From assembly GCA_964505785.1 (NCBI GenBank), contig CAZDJZ010000022.1, positions 1 to 44,799 of the forward strand: a stretch of 44,799 nucleotides of DNA, given 5' to 3'. The notes beneath the pieces were generated by a model. It did no database searches. It saw nothing but the letters and a program-made list of their open reading frames with translations, and was not told the origin of the DNA. A program made the position numbers and the translations under genes. This DNA comes from CAYRTV01 sp964505785. GTDB lineage: Bacteria; Acidobacteriota; Aminicenantia; Aminicenantales; Aminicenantaceae. This document shows, one piece after another, positions 16,366 through 24,201 of this stretch. Every line of letters starts with the position of its first letter. The stretch's first letter is position 1.

Positions 16366-17142
16366 TTATTTCCTCGGAAACCATGGAATAAACGCATGGG
16401 TACGGCGGGTGTATTCCCGGTATTCGGGATTATCCGCATAATGCTTTTCCAGCAGGCTGACCCCGGACACTTTTAAAAGCAGAAGGGTAATGACCAACGG
16501 GCTGATGATGGCCGTCCAGCCGTAATGAACATTTAAGGCAATGACAAAGATCCCCCACCACATCACGGATTCGCCGAAATAATTGGGATGACGGGTATAT
16601 GCCCATAGCCCTGACTGCATGATTTCACCCTTATTCTCCGGATCGGCTTTAAACCGGGCCAATTGATGATCCCCTATCACCTCAAATAAAAATCCCGCGA
16701 CCCAAATAAAAACACCCACTCCATCCAGCCAGGTCAAGCCGGTTCGGGCAGAATGATTTGCCAGGATAACGGGATAAGCGATAATCAGCAGCAGAACTCC
16801 CTGGAGCATAAAAATCTGGACAAAGCTTCGGGGAATAACCCATTTTCCCCAATCTCTCCGCCACTTGGCATATCGCTTATCCTCACCGCGGCCCCAATTC
16901 CGCTTTCCGATGTGCACCGCTAACCTGGCACCCCAGACAATGACCAATCCGGATATCAGAACATGCCGCAACGTCCAGCCGCCCTCCAGAAAAAAGGTCA
17001 GGACCGCCACCAGGATAAATCCGCCCCCCCAGCCGACATCGACGATGGAGTTGTCTTTTTTTATCAGCGCAGCGATAAAAAAACCTGTCATATAGACCAA
17101 AACAGCCAGCGCCGCATAGGCGATGAATTGGAACAGAGTCAT
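16366..17142 (-). CDS. DUF1295 family membrane protein (steroid 5-alpha-reductase-like)
   Basis: A 258-residue protein with about six to seven membrane helices and the family signatures SIVDVGWGGGF, LHIGKRN-like VHIGKRNWGRGEDKRYAKWR, and YTRHPNYFGESVMWWG near the C-terminus. The last resembles the cofactor-binding region of isoprenylcysteine methyltransferases and 5-alpha-reductases. The ATG at 17142 is preferred over one at 17154 because GGAGGG lies 4 nt upstream of it. Members probably reduce or modify a lipid; the bacterial substrate is unknown. The gene is convergent with rubredoxin and not clearly in an operon. Confidence 0.88.
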   Translation of the reverse strand: MTLFQFIAYAALAVLVYMTGFFIAALIKKDNSIVDVGWGGGFILVAVLTFFLEGGWTLRHVLISGLVIVWGARLAVHIGKRNWGRGEDKRYAKWRRDWGKWVIPRSFVQIFMLQGVLLLIIAYPVILANHSARTGLTWLDGVGVFIWVAGFLFEVIGDHQLARFKADPENKGEIMQSGLWAYTRHPNYFGESVMWWGIFVIALNVHYGWTAIISPLVITLLLLKVSGVSLLEKHYADNPEYREYTRRTHAFIPWFPRK

Positions 17143-17159
17143 TATTCCCTCCATTTCCT

Positions 17160-17282
17160 CACATCCGTATCATCCTGAGACCTGCGCAGCAGGCCGTAAG
17201 GATATTAGAGTGCTTCGCAGTAGTGAGTGAAAAGTAAAAAGTTATCTATTTGAAATCAAAAATCAAATCTCAAAAATAAACC
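17160..17282. repeat. REP-like and heptamer repeats
   Basis: CATCCTGAGACCTGCGCAGC and similar REP-like pieces (17165-17220) are followed by GTGAAAA/GTAAAAA and ATCAAAA/ATCTCAA heptamers (17222-17280). Confidence 0.55.
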
Positions 17283-17309
17283 AAAGAGACAGAGGTGCGT
17301 TTTTGCGGT

Positions 17310-19127
17310 TTACTCATACATAAAGCAAATGCCGACGGCGCCGATGCCGTTATGGACACCGACGACCGGAGCCAGCGGCAGGATAAATACCGGCGGCTGA
17401 TTCAACACCAGGGTCAGCTCTTCTGCATACTTTTCGGCCCGGCCGGGATTGGCGGCATGCACAATGGCATATTTCCATAGTTTCCGGTTTTCTGAGAACG
17501 TCTCCATTTTCCGGACAATCTTTTTCATATTGCTGCGGCGGCTGAACGATTTCCCCATCCCGGCGGCTTTGCCCTCTTGATCTAACGTGATAATGGGTTT
17601 TAAATTCAGGACCTTTGCCAGCCAGCCCTTTAATGGCGATACTCTTCCTCCACGCACCATGTATTTCAAGGTTTGGACATCCACGAGAATATGGGTCTTG
17701 GACACCCATTCTTCCGCTTTTCCCAACACTGCTGCCAGGGGCATTCCCGCTTCCAGGGCCTGGGCCAGCCTTAATACAATCAAGCCCTCTGAAGCGGAAA
17801 GACTCCGGGAATCAATGATATGGACGGGAGTGCCGCTCAATCGGCCCGCCGCCTGCTGCACAACTTGCTGCATACCGCTCAATTTACCGGAAATACTAAC
17901 CATCACCACCGTATCATAATGGCTTTTCAGAAAAGACAACGTGTTTACAATCCCCTGCAGGCCCGGAATTGAGCTTAACGGGTGATTCCTTTCCGTTTCC
18001 AGCATGGTATAGAAGCGATCGGGTGTCATGGTGATTTTATCTAAAAACACGTTTTCTCCGACGGCAATCTGCATGGGAATCATGTGGATTTGATGCCGGT
18101 CCAGCCACTCTTTAGGGAGATCACAGGCGGAATCAGTCACAACCGCTGTCTTGGAAACCGGTTCATGGGCAGCCTGATATTGCCGGAGCATATCATCCGC
18201 TTTAATCTGGATAATAGATCCATACTGCAATACTCTTTGAAAAACTGCTGCCGGTTCATCGGTATGCACATGAATCCTGGCCTTTTCGGGAGAACCGGCC
18301 ACAATCACGGATTCTCCCAATTCAGCCAGGTCCTGTTTCAAGCGGTCCAAATCCATGCCTGCACCGGTGATGAGGGCTTCCGTACAAAAGCGGATACTCA
18401 CCTTACTTGAATGGGAATGGACAGGCATAGCCGCAGCCGTCGGCAGGTGCTTCCGGTTCCTTAGCTTTTTCAGTGTGCCTTTCCGGGTAAACTCCACAAT
18501 CCCTTCCAGAAAATCAACAAACCCTTTGGCTCCCGCATCCACGACTCCGGCCTTGGCCAGAACCGTTAATTTTTTGGGGGTATCCTTAAGCGACCGTCGA
18601 GCCGTCTGCAGCGAACATGATAAAAGCTCGCTGAAATCTGAAGTGGCGGTGCGGTGACGGTAGATATCATCGGCCCAGTCCCGCATCACAGTCAGCATGG
18701 TCCCTTCCACCGGCGTGGTCATGGCTTGATATGCCTGCTGAACCGCGGATTTGATTTTTTCCCCGAATGCATGGGTTGTCAGCTGAACATCATTCTTGAC
18801 TTCCTGTTTAAACCCCTGAATAAACTGGGCGAAAATCAATCCCGAATTGCCGCGGGCTCCGGCTAAAGCCGTGTCCGCCAAAGAACCAAGAGTATCACTG
18901 ATGGAAGGGCAATGACGAGCCCCCTCTGCAATCGAGCGCATGGTGGACGCCAAATTGGAGCCGGTATCCGCGTCCGGCACCGGGAACACATTGATTTTAT
19001 TGAGATGGTTCTGGTCTTCGATGACAGCATCTCCTCCGGCTAAGAAACCATAATAGAGGCGGCTGCCGTTAATGTACTTGATTTTCATGTCCGGATCCTG
19101 AAAATCCTGAGCCAAAGAAAGTGCCAT
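17310..19127 (-). CDS. Fused DAK2 (FakA-like) and DegV (FakB-like) protein
   Basis: A 605-residue fusion. Residues about 10-210 are a DAK2/DhaL ATP-binding domain (NVFPVPDADTGSN at 46-58, metal-binding aspartates 52 and 54; then ALAGARGNSG). Residues about 230-320 match the middle domain of FakA/YloV (CTEALITG, HVHTDEP). Residues about 326-605 are a DegV/FakB domain (VVTDSACDLP, SGKLSGMQQ, IIDSRSLSASEG, VRGGRVSPLKG). In Firmicutes separate FakA and FakB proteins phosphorylate fatty acids held by FakB; here kinase and acyl carrier are one chain. The start is uncertain: an in-frame ATG at 19088 is preceded by AGGA. It is probably a single-gene unit. Confidence 0.9.
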   Translation of the reverse strand: MALSLAQDFQDPDMKIKYINGSRLYYGFLAGGDAVIEDQNHLNKINVFPVPDADTGSNLASTMRSIAEGARHCPSISDTLGSLADTALAGARGNSGLIFAQFIQGFKQEVKNDVQLTTHAFGEKIKSAVQQAYQAMTTPVEGTMLTVMRDWADDIYRHRTATSDFSELLSCSLQTARRSLKDTPKKLTVLAKAGVVDAGAKGFVDFLEGIVEFTRKGTLKKLRNRKHLPTAAAMPVHSHSSKVSIRFCTEALITGAGMDLDRLKQDLAELGESVIVAGSPEKARIHVHTDEPAAVFQRVLQYGSIIQIKADDMLRQYQAAHEPVSKTAVVTDSACDLPKEWLDRHQIHMIPMQIAVGENVFLDKITMTPDRFYTMLETERNHPLSSIPGLQGIVNTLSFLKSHYDTVVMVSISGKLSGMQQVVQQAAGRLSGTPVHIIDSRSLSASEGLIVLRLAQALEAGMPLAAVLGKAEEWVSKTHILVDVQTLKYMVRGGRVSPLKGWLAKVLNLKPIITLDQEGKAAGMGKSFSRRSNMKKIVRKMETFSENRKLWKYAIVHAANPGRAEKYAEELTLVLNQPPVFILPLAPVVGVHNGIGAVGICFMYE

Positions 19128-19239
19128 CGCATTCTCGGCCCATTAATCCTTTAGATAATTTAGATATACAGGAAAACGCTCCATCTATCAAGAACTGATT
19201 TCAATTAATAAATTTTATTAAAAATGACAATCCATGTCA

Positions 19240-19345
19240 CAGGGAATCGTATGCGCCTCTTGCCCAAGGAGATAATATCGATTCATTGTGCCAGACCGTC
19301 TAAGATCCCCGCGGCTGCTGCGCGGCCGGGGCATTACATTTGCAT
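19240..19345. repeat. REP-like fragment
   Basis: Pieces such as CGATTCATTGTGCCAGACCG, TCTAAGATCCCCGCGGC and GGGGCATTACATT belong to the GC-rich family seen at 6610-6800 and 23590-23820. Confidence 0.45.
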
Positions 19346-19370
19346 GGCGGAATTCACTTAAGGCCGTTCG

Positions 19371-19939
19371 CTAATCAATCAAATCAGCAATATTCGTCCA
19401 TGGAAAAGCGGACACTCCGGCATCATCATGGACAGCGAACAAGGCCCCTTCAGGAAACCCGGGCAGGGCTTGCTCCGTCAGGGTGATTCCGTCTGTATTA
19501 GCCGTTGTCTCCCCGGAAAAGAAACCCAGAAATTTGAGATTTACGCGGTCAAACAGAAGAAAATGGGTCTTTTGGTCCTTTTGATCCACCATCACCCATG
19601 TCCCCTTCCGCTCAGGACGGTGATACAGCGCGATCCCTTCCGGTTCAAAATGAAACATTTGTTCTTCAGCCAGGAGTCCGGTGAATCGGCCCTCCAGATT
19701 ATATATCTTTATTTTCAGACCGCTTTCTTCCGCTACCAGGAGCCGGTTGAAATCAGGATCAACGGCGATGGATTCAACCTTATATAAAGCCCCGGGTTTA
19801 TCAGAAGAGCCGCCGGCTCGCCTTCCGCGGGTGCGGCTGATGCGGGCAGGAAGCCGGCCATAGCCAGGACCAATACCATGGCTGCAGCAAACATCAAATA
19901 GTGCCCGTATCGATTGATAATCATTTTTTTTCGGTGCAT
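19371..19939 (-). pseudogene. Frameshifted remnant of a secreted phytase-like protein
   Basis: A strong AGGAGG precedes an ATG at 19939 that opens a signal peptide (hydrophobic MFAAAMVLVLAMAGFLPASA). That frame runs out of sensible sequence at about 19800-19830, while the neighbouring frame becomes phytase-like (PGALYKVESIAVDPDFNRLL, VAEESGLKIKIYNLEGRFTG) and continues to a stop at 19371 through EPEGIALYHR, TDGITLTEQAL and VPW-like FPWTNIADLI. The matching part resembles only the C-terminal blades of beta-propeller phytase-like domains (about 150 of 350 residues). So the gene appears both shortened and frameshifted; a sequencing error at the shift would leave a small secreted protein instead. 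Confidence 0.7.
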
Positions 19940-20236
19940 TATACCTCCTCCTGAAATATTATTGTGCTTACTTATTAAAAACAGGACGAGTTAAGGCTGT
20001 CTAAGGATTTGATTAATTCTGTGTTGTTTTTAGATTTTGGTTGAGCCGGAACCGATTCTATGGATGTTGCCTTTGGGATCCTTTGCCGTTTCGTTCCTCG
20101 GAATGATTTTTTTTCGCTCAAGATTCGTCCGGAAAACAGAACCAAATATCGATTCGCGAATGATTCCGGTTATATGATTTACAATGTTATTACTTTTGGT
20201 TCTTCACCTGAACTTTTTCTAAAAAAATATTTTCTC

Positions 20237-20264
20237 TTGACTTTTTATTTTTATTAGATATGAT
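20237..20264 (+). promoter_or_regulatory. Promoter of the first secreted-protein gene
   Basis: TTGACT (20237-20242) and TATGAT (20259-20264) are 16 nt apart. The same arrangement, with the same downstream motif TTGAGGGTTAT (20271-20281), precedes the paralogue at 22003. It implies a leader of about 175 nt before the start codon. The rest of the 19940-20448 gap holds only this leader and AT-rich DNA. Confidence 0.7.
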
Positions 20265-20270
20265 TTTTTT

Positions 20271-20448
20271 TTGAGGGTTATTATGGAATACGGGTCTTGG
20301 CGTGGTTTACAATCAGTCAATCAATTTATCATCTCCTTCCCTTTAATCAAAAGACCTTCAATTCAATCCAGGTTCATCAAAGAAAAAGACAGCAAAAGAA
20401 AAGAGATGCTGTCCATGTAAAATGGATAAAATTTCAAGGAGGGAAAGA
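20271..20448 (+). promoter_or_regulatory. Long conserved 5' leader
   Basis: The leader shares TTGAGGGTTAT, a following CGGGTC and a later TTCCCT with the leader of the paralogue (22035-22240). A GACAGCA/TGCTGTC hairpin (20388-20413) lies 35 nt before the start, and GGAGGG gives the ribosome site. Confidence 0.45.
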
Positions 20449-21267
20449 ATGCCAAAGAAACTTTTATTAATGGGGGTGGTTTTATTTATGAGCTGCGGAT
20501 GGCTTACCGCTCAGTACGAGAATGAACCAACTGATGAAAAATTTATACCGGAAGCCATTTGGTCTTCAGCCGGTGGAGGAGGATACTGGTACACCGAAGT
20601 TCAGGTCGAGGCTAGGGATAATGGCGTGCAGCTTTCCGAAATTTACTTCTTTTACGGCGGCGGTAACTGGGTAGGGCCGATTAATGTAGGAGCAAATCTT
20701 GACATGTATGATACTTGGAAATCCAGCAATATCCTTGGTACTCTGGATTATTATGACACAACAGGATTTGATTTTTATCCCCGTGTCGGCGCAGTTGAAA
20801 TTGGAACCCAAGGAGGTTCTTACCGGATATTAGTTAATGCCCGAACATATCATTCTTCAGGATACTCGAAATCTTTTAATGGATTTAATCAATGCGATGG
20901 GCAGTTGGTTCAGACTGCCAGCGGCGCGAAGCATTACCTTTCTATTCTCAATGTACAAAATAATAGCAGCTTCCGATGTTCTATGGCATTATTCAATTGC
21001 ACCCAAAATCCCTTAACTGTCAGAGTATGGATTATTGCGGGAAACGGATCTGTTTTAAACTCTGAAACATACACATTGGCTGGTTGGGATTACCAAGCAT
21101 TTTTTCCATTCGACGATCTTGGGTTAACAGGAAATTATTACAATCATACAATTTTAGTTGGACCAAATAATGATACAGATTCAGGACAAGTTATGTGCAT
21201 AGCTGCTCAAGTCTATAACGCAAACAATGACCCATCCGCAAGAACAGGTATTCTTTATTACTACTGA
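20449..21267 (+). CDS. Secreted beta-rich protein, paralogue 1
   Basis: A 272-residue exported protein. The ATG at 20449 follows GGAGGG; an in-frame ATG at 20422 is less likely. The signal peptide ends near LTAQ, with a poor lipobox-like MSC just before. The mature part is rich in aromatic, Gly, Asn and Thr residues, with blocks IPEAIW, TEVQVE, YGGG, GANLD-YDTWK-SNILGTLDYYD, RVGAV, RILVNART, GYSKSFN, ILNVQNNSS and DPSAR shared with the gene at 22241. The pattern resembles secreted beta-sandwich modules with an 'IPA...G...W.TDL' opening that I recall from acidobacterial surface proteins. Function unknown. It faces a helical protein on the other strand. Confidence 0.85.
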   Translation: MPKKLLLMGVVLFMSCGWLTAQYENEPTDEKFIPEAIWSSAGGGGYWYTEVQVEARDNGVQLSEIYFFYGGGNWVGPINVGANLDMYDTWKSSNILGTLDYYDTTGFDFYPRVGAVEIGTQGGSYRILVNARTYHSSGYSKSFNGFNQCDGQLVQTASGAKHYLSILNVQNNSSFRCSMALFNCTQNPLTVRVWIIAGNGSVLNSETYTLAGWDYQAFFPFDDLGLTGNYYNHTILVGPNNDTDSGQVMCIAAQVYNANNDPSARTGILYYY

Positions 21268-21277
21268 TTTAAGTTTA

Positions 21278-21790
21278 CTAAAAGGAACTCATTCGGCGGC
21301 TGAGAATGTCTTTCTCCTTGGCTTTTGCCAGGTCCAGACGCTCTTGAAGCTCGTCTAAAAGGATGCGGATTTTGATGTGGGCCAGTTTGCGCTGGCCTTC
21401 CTGCTGCCGGTCATAGTGGTCTTTAAGATGGCGCTGAATGTCATTGTCCGATAAGACCAGTTTGAGAAAATCGTCCTGCTGCAATTCTTTCAGCAGCATT
21501 TCATAGTCCAGTGATTCAGCGAGGATTTCATGCCGCTCGGTGATTTGTTTCCTCCATGTCCGGTAATCATCTTTAACACAATCAGGCAGCGGCCCCAGCA
21601 GTTTTTTAGCCTCTTTTAAAGCTTTTTCAAAATAGGATTTTCCGTCACGCAAATACCCTCTGGCCTTATAAAACATTTCCTGACCCGCATTATTCTCTAA
21701 AATATCATTGAATATATGGATGGCTTGGTTGACACATTCCAGGCATTTCGCCGCATCGGGATAAATCCATTTGTCTGTTTTTTGATCCAT
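21278..21790 (-). CDS. Helical cytoplasmic protein, copy 1
   Basis: A 170-residue charged protein predicted to be almost all helix (EALKEAKKLLG, EMLLKELQQDDFLKLVL, LLDELQERLDLAK), with no signal peptide or membrane segment and a CLEC pair near residues 16-19. I do not recognise the family. It is almost identical to the protein at 23057-23560: 320 consecutive nucleotides (21339-21658) match without a single change. The 3' end abuts the secreted-protein gene convergently (11 bp between stops). A role as partner or regulator of the secreted protein is only a guess from repeated linkage. Confidence 0.8.
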   Translation of the reverse strand: MDQKTDKWIYPDAAKCLECVNQAIHIFNDILENNAGQEMFYKARGYLRDGKSYFEKALKEAKKLLGPLPDCVKDDYRTWRKQITERHEILAESLDYEMLLKELQQDDFLKLVLSDNDIQRHLKDHYDRQQEGQRKLAHIKIRILLDELQERLDLAKAKEKDILSRRMSSF

Positions 21791-21814
21791 GCCCTTCCCC
21801 CTTCACTTAATGAA

Positions 21815-21960
21815 CCGTAAACTCATCCTGAAGAGCGCAGCGACGTAAGGACCTTAGACGGCTTCGCCGAATGAAGCGTAAACGTCTTTTCGTGCAAGCC
21901 CCGTCTTAAGATCCTTCGTCGCTTCGCTCCTCTGGACGACAGCAGAGATGTCGTTTTCGA
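21815..21960. repeat. REP-like repeats within the duplication boundary
   Basis: CTCATCCTGAAGAGCGCAGC, AAGGACCTTAGACGGC and AAGATCCTTCGTCGCTTCGC motifs. Identity with the second duplicated unit ends inside this block, at about 21850. The 21791-22240 gap otherwise holds the next promoter and leader. Confidence 0.55.
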
Positions 21961-22002
21961 ACTGATTATCCAGACTAACACGTCAGGTAAAATATTATTT
22001 TC

Positions 22003-22030
22003 TTGACATTTGTTTTATATACAATATGAT
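22003..22030 (+). promoter_or_regulatory. Promoter of the second secreted-protein gene
   Basis: TTGACA (22003-22008) and TATGAT (22025-22030) are 16 nt apart, followed by TTGAGGGTTAT at 22035. This matches the arrangement at 20237-20281. The implied leader is about 200 nt. Confidence 0.75.
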
Positions 22031-22240
22031 TTCAGTTGAGGGTTATAAGGATTGCGGGTCCCAGCGGGATTTTTCAAAAAAAATCGACGTCTTATCTCTT
22101 CCCTGTTTATTCATTCCCTGGCATCGCTGCAGCGGCTGCTAAAACTATCATTTAATCCCAAAAAATCAATATGCCGGTATAGATAACTATTATGCGGCTT
22201 TATCACATAAGTCAAATTCATTCTTTTAAGGAGGTTTAGA

Positions 22241-23035
22241 ATGCCGAAGAGATTATTTTTAATGGGAATGGTTTTCCTGATGGGCTGCGGACTATTAGCG
22301 GCTCAATATGAGACCTCGCCTGAATGGGTCAAGGTTATTCCGGAGGCTATATGGGCGCCTTCCGGCGGCGGAACTTGGTTTACCGAGGTCCAGGTTGAGG
22401 GCCGGAATGATGGTACTGAGTTAAAATATGCTTTCTTTATGTATGGCGGCGGAAGTTTTAGGACGGTAACTATCGGTGCAAATTTAGATATTTATGACAC
22501 GTGGAAAACAAGCAATATTCTAGGGACTCTGGATTACTACGATTCCGGTACCTTCACCTATTACGGAAGGGTAGGGGCCGTGTCCTTTCAAACCCAAGAT
22601 TCAAACCACAGAATTCTTGTGAATGCCAGGACTTGGTATTCGACCGGTTATTCCAAATCATTTAACGCCATAAGTAACCATGACGGCCAGGTGGTAAAAA
22701 CAGGGAATTGGATGGAGATTCTCAATGTTCAGAACAACTCATCCTACCGCTGTGCCTTAGCGCTGCTGAATTTCTCCAGTAGTTCAATAACTGTGAGAGT
22801 CTATATAATTAATTCGGGCGGAGCAGGGTTAGCCTCTAAAGAGTATACTCTCTCAGGTTATGATTTCAAAGCAGTTAACCCATTCAGCGACATGAGTTTA
22901 ACAGGAATTTATAACGACAATCATATTCTGATTTATCCAGTTTCCGGTAATGGACGAGTCATGGCACAAGCGGCGATTGTCCATAATGATACAGCCGACC
23001 CATCTGCACGCCCTGCAGTGAATTTTTACTGGTAA
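22241..23035 (+). CDS. Secreted beta-rich protein, paralogue 2
   Basis: A 264-residue exported protein, about half identical to the one at 20449. The signal peptide (MPKRLFLMGMVFLMGCGLLA) contains LMGC, an acceptable lipobox, but cleavage after LAA is also possible, so it is either a lipoprotein or a free secreted protein. The same conserved blocks are present, with small deletions in the loops. AAGGAGGTTT supplies a strong ribosome site. Function unknown. Like paralogue 1 it faces a nearly invariant helical protein gene, so the pair was duplicated as a unit. Confidence 0.85.
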   Translation: MPKRLFLMGMVFLMGCGLLAAQYETSPEWVKVIPEAIWAPSGGGTWFTEVQVEGRNDGTELKYAFFMYGGGSFRTVTIGANLDIYDTWKTSNILGTLDYYDSGTFTYYGRVGAVSFQTQDSNHRILVNARTWYSTGYSKSFNAISNHDGQVVKTGNWMEILNVQNNSSYRCALALLNFSSSSITVRVYIINSGGAGLASKEYTLSGYDFKAVNPFSDMSLTGIYNDNHILIYPVSGNGRVMAQAAIVHNDTADPSARPAVNFYW

Positions 23036-23056
23036 AAACCCTTACCGAAGACTGTC

Positions 23057-23560
23057 CTAGCTTCTCCTGCTGAGGATATTTTTCTCTTTATCTTTGGCCA
23101 GGTCCAAGCGCTCTTGAAGCTCGTCTAAAAGGATGCGGATTTTGATGTGGGCCAGTTTGCGCTGGCCTTCCTGCTGCCGGTCATAGTGGTCTTTAAGATG
23201 GCGCTGAATGTCATTGTCCGATAAGACCAGTTTGAGAAAATCGTCCTGCTGCAATTCTTTCAGCAGCATTTCATAGTCCAGTGATTCAGCGAGGATTTCA
23301 TGCCGCTCGGTGATTTGTTTCCTCCATGTCCGGTAATCATCTTTAACACAATCAGGCAGCGGCCCCAGCAGTTTTTTAGCCTCTTTTAAAGCTTTTTCAA
23401 AATAGGATTTTCCGTCACGCAAATACCCCCTGGCCTTATAAAACATTTCCTGACCCGCATTATCCTCTAAAATATCATTGAATATGCGGATAGCCTGATT
23501 AACACATTCAAGGCATTTCGCCGCATCGGGATAAATCCATTTGTCCGTTTTTTGATCCAT
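23057..23560 (-). CDS. Helical cytoplasmic protein, copy 2
   Basis: A 167-residue near-copy of the protein at 21278-21790. Differences are confined to a few N-terminal positions (RIFNDILEDN versus HIFNDILENN) and the C-terminus (ends SRRS rather than SRRMSSF). The matching region extends about 60 bp upstream of the gene, at a constant offset of 1770 bp. No recognised domain. The near-absence of even synonymous change, beside a secreted gene that has diverged to about half identity, points to recent gene conversion or strong constraint on this partner. Confidence 0.8.
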   Translation of the reverse strand: MDQKTDKWIYPDAAKCLECVNQAIRIFNDILEDNAGQEMFYKARGYLRDGKSYFEKALKEAKKLLGPLPDCVKDDYRTWRKQITERHEILAESLDYEMLLKELQQDDFLKLVLSDNDIQRHLKDHYDRQQEGQRKLAHIKIRILLDELQERLDLAKDKEKNILSRRS

Positions 23561-23589
23561 GCCCTTCCCCCTTCACTTAATGAACCGAA

Positions 23590-23820
23590 AACTCATCCTG
23601 AGGAGCGCAGCGACGTAAGGATTTTGACCTGCTTCGCTCGGATAAACGAAACCGATTCCTGCGGCGAAGCACCCTAAGATCCCCTCGTCCGCTGACGCGG
23701 CCTGGGGATGACATTTATATACTGACGCGGCCTGTGGATGATATTTATATGCCGAAGCGGCCTGGGGATGACATTTATATGCTGCCGCAGGCCTCAGGAT
23801 AACATATAGAATCATTTTCA
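23590..23820. repeat. 30-bp tandem array with REP-like flank
   Basis: GCGGCCTGGGGATGACATTT-type units start at exact 30-bp steps (CCTGGGGATG at 23701 and 23761, CCTGTGGATG at 23731). REP-like DNA precedes them from 23590. The array is related to the units at 1-60. Part of the 23561-24201 gap; the rest holds a heptamer array and a REP-like piece at 24060-24130. Confidence 0.85.
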
Positions 23821-23882
23821 TTTATGAGCGGCGAACCCGCCATGAGTGATTAGGCCGAAAATGACCCAATAATCTCATTAAT

Positions 23883-23943
23883 AAAATATTAAAGAGTAAA
23901 GAGTAAATAGTAAAGAGAAATTTAAGATCAAAAATCAAAAATT
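23883..23943. repeat. Heptamer array
   Basis: AGAGTAA/ATAGTAA-type units are followed by ATCAAAA units, with a short non-repeat link between them. Confidence 0.6.
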
Positions 23944-24201
23944 TGCCAAAATTCAGCCGCGTTGACTTCAAATCAGGGCTGTTGTAATATAGCCAAACCC
24001 AGTGATTCTTCATATGGTCATTATTCAGCATGACATATGGAAATATGATCATTTTATTTAGCGAGGCAGTCTAAGATTGCCACGGTTTGTTGTGCAAACC
24101 TAGCAATGGCATTAGATCCTCCTCAGAATGAGAAAATTATTTATATTCAATTAATAAGTTATTTAAAATCGTTTCCCGCAAAGTAAGCGAAAGAGGACAC
24201 T

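Noticed and set aside
16254..16439. ORF with SVCSVCSVY repeats
   Set aside because: It is the 9-bp array read as protein and overlaps the end of the DUF1295 gene.
20060..20257. Plus-strand ORF (65 codons) before the secreted-protein gene
   Set aside because: It has no ribosome site and runs into the promoter of the downstream gene; its composition is like REP and AT-rich intergenic DNA.
23692..23800. Possible CRISPR array
   Set aside because: The units are contiguous 30-bp repeats without unique spacers, and no cas gene is present.
23573..23821. ORF with repeated PQAASAYKCH decapeptides
   Set aside because: It is a translation artefact of the 30-bp array: no ribosome site, and the period is a multiple of three.
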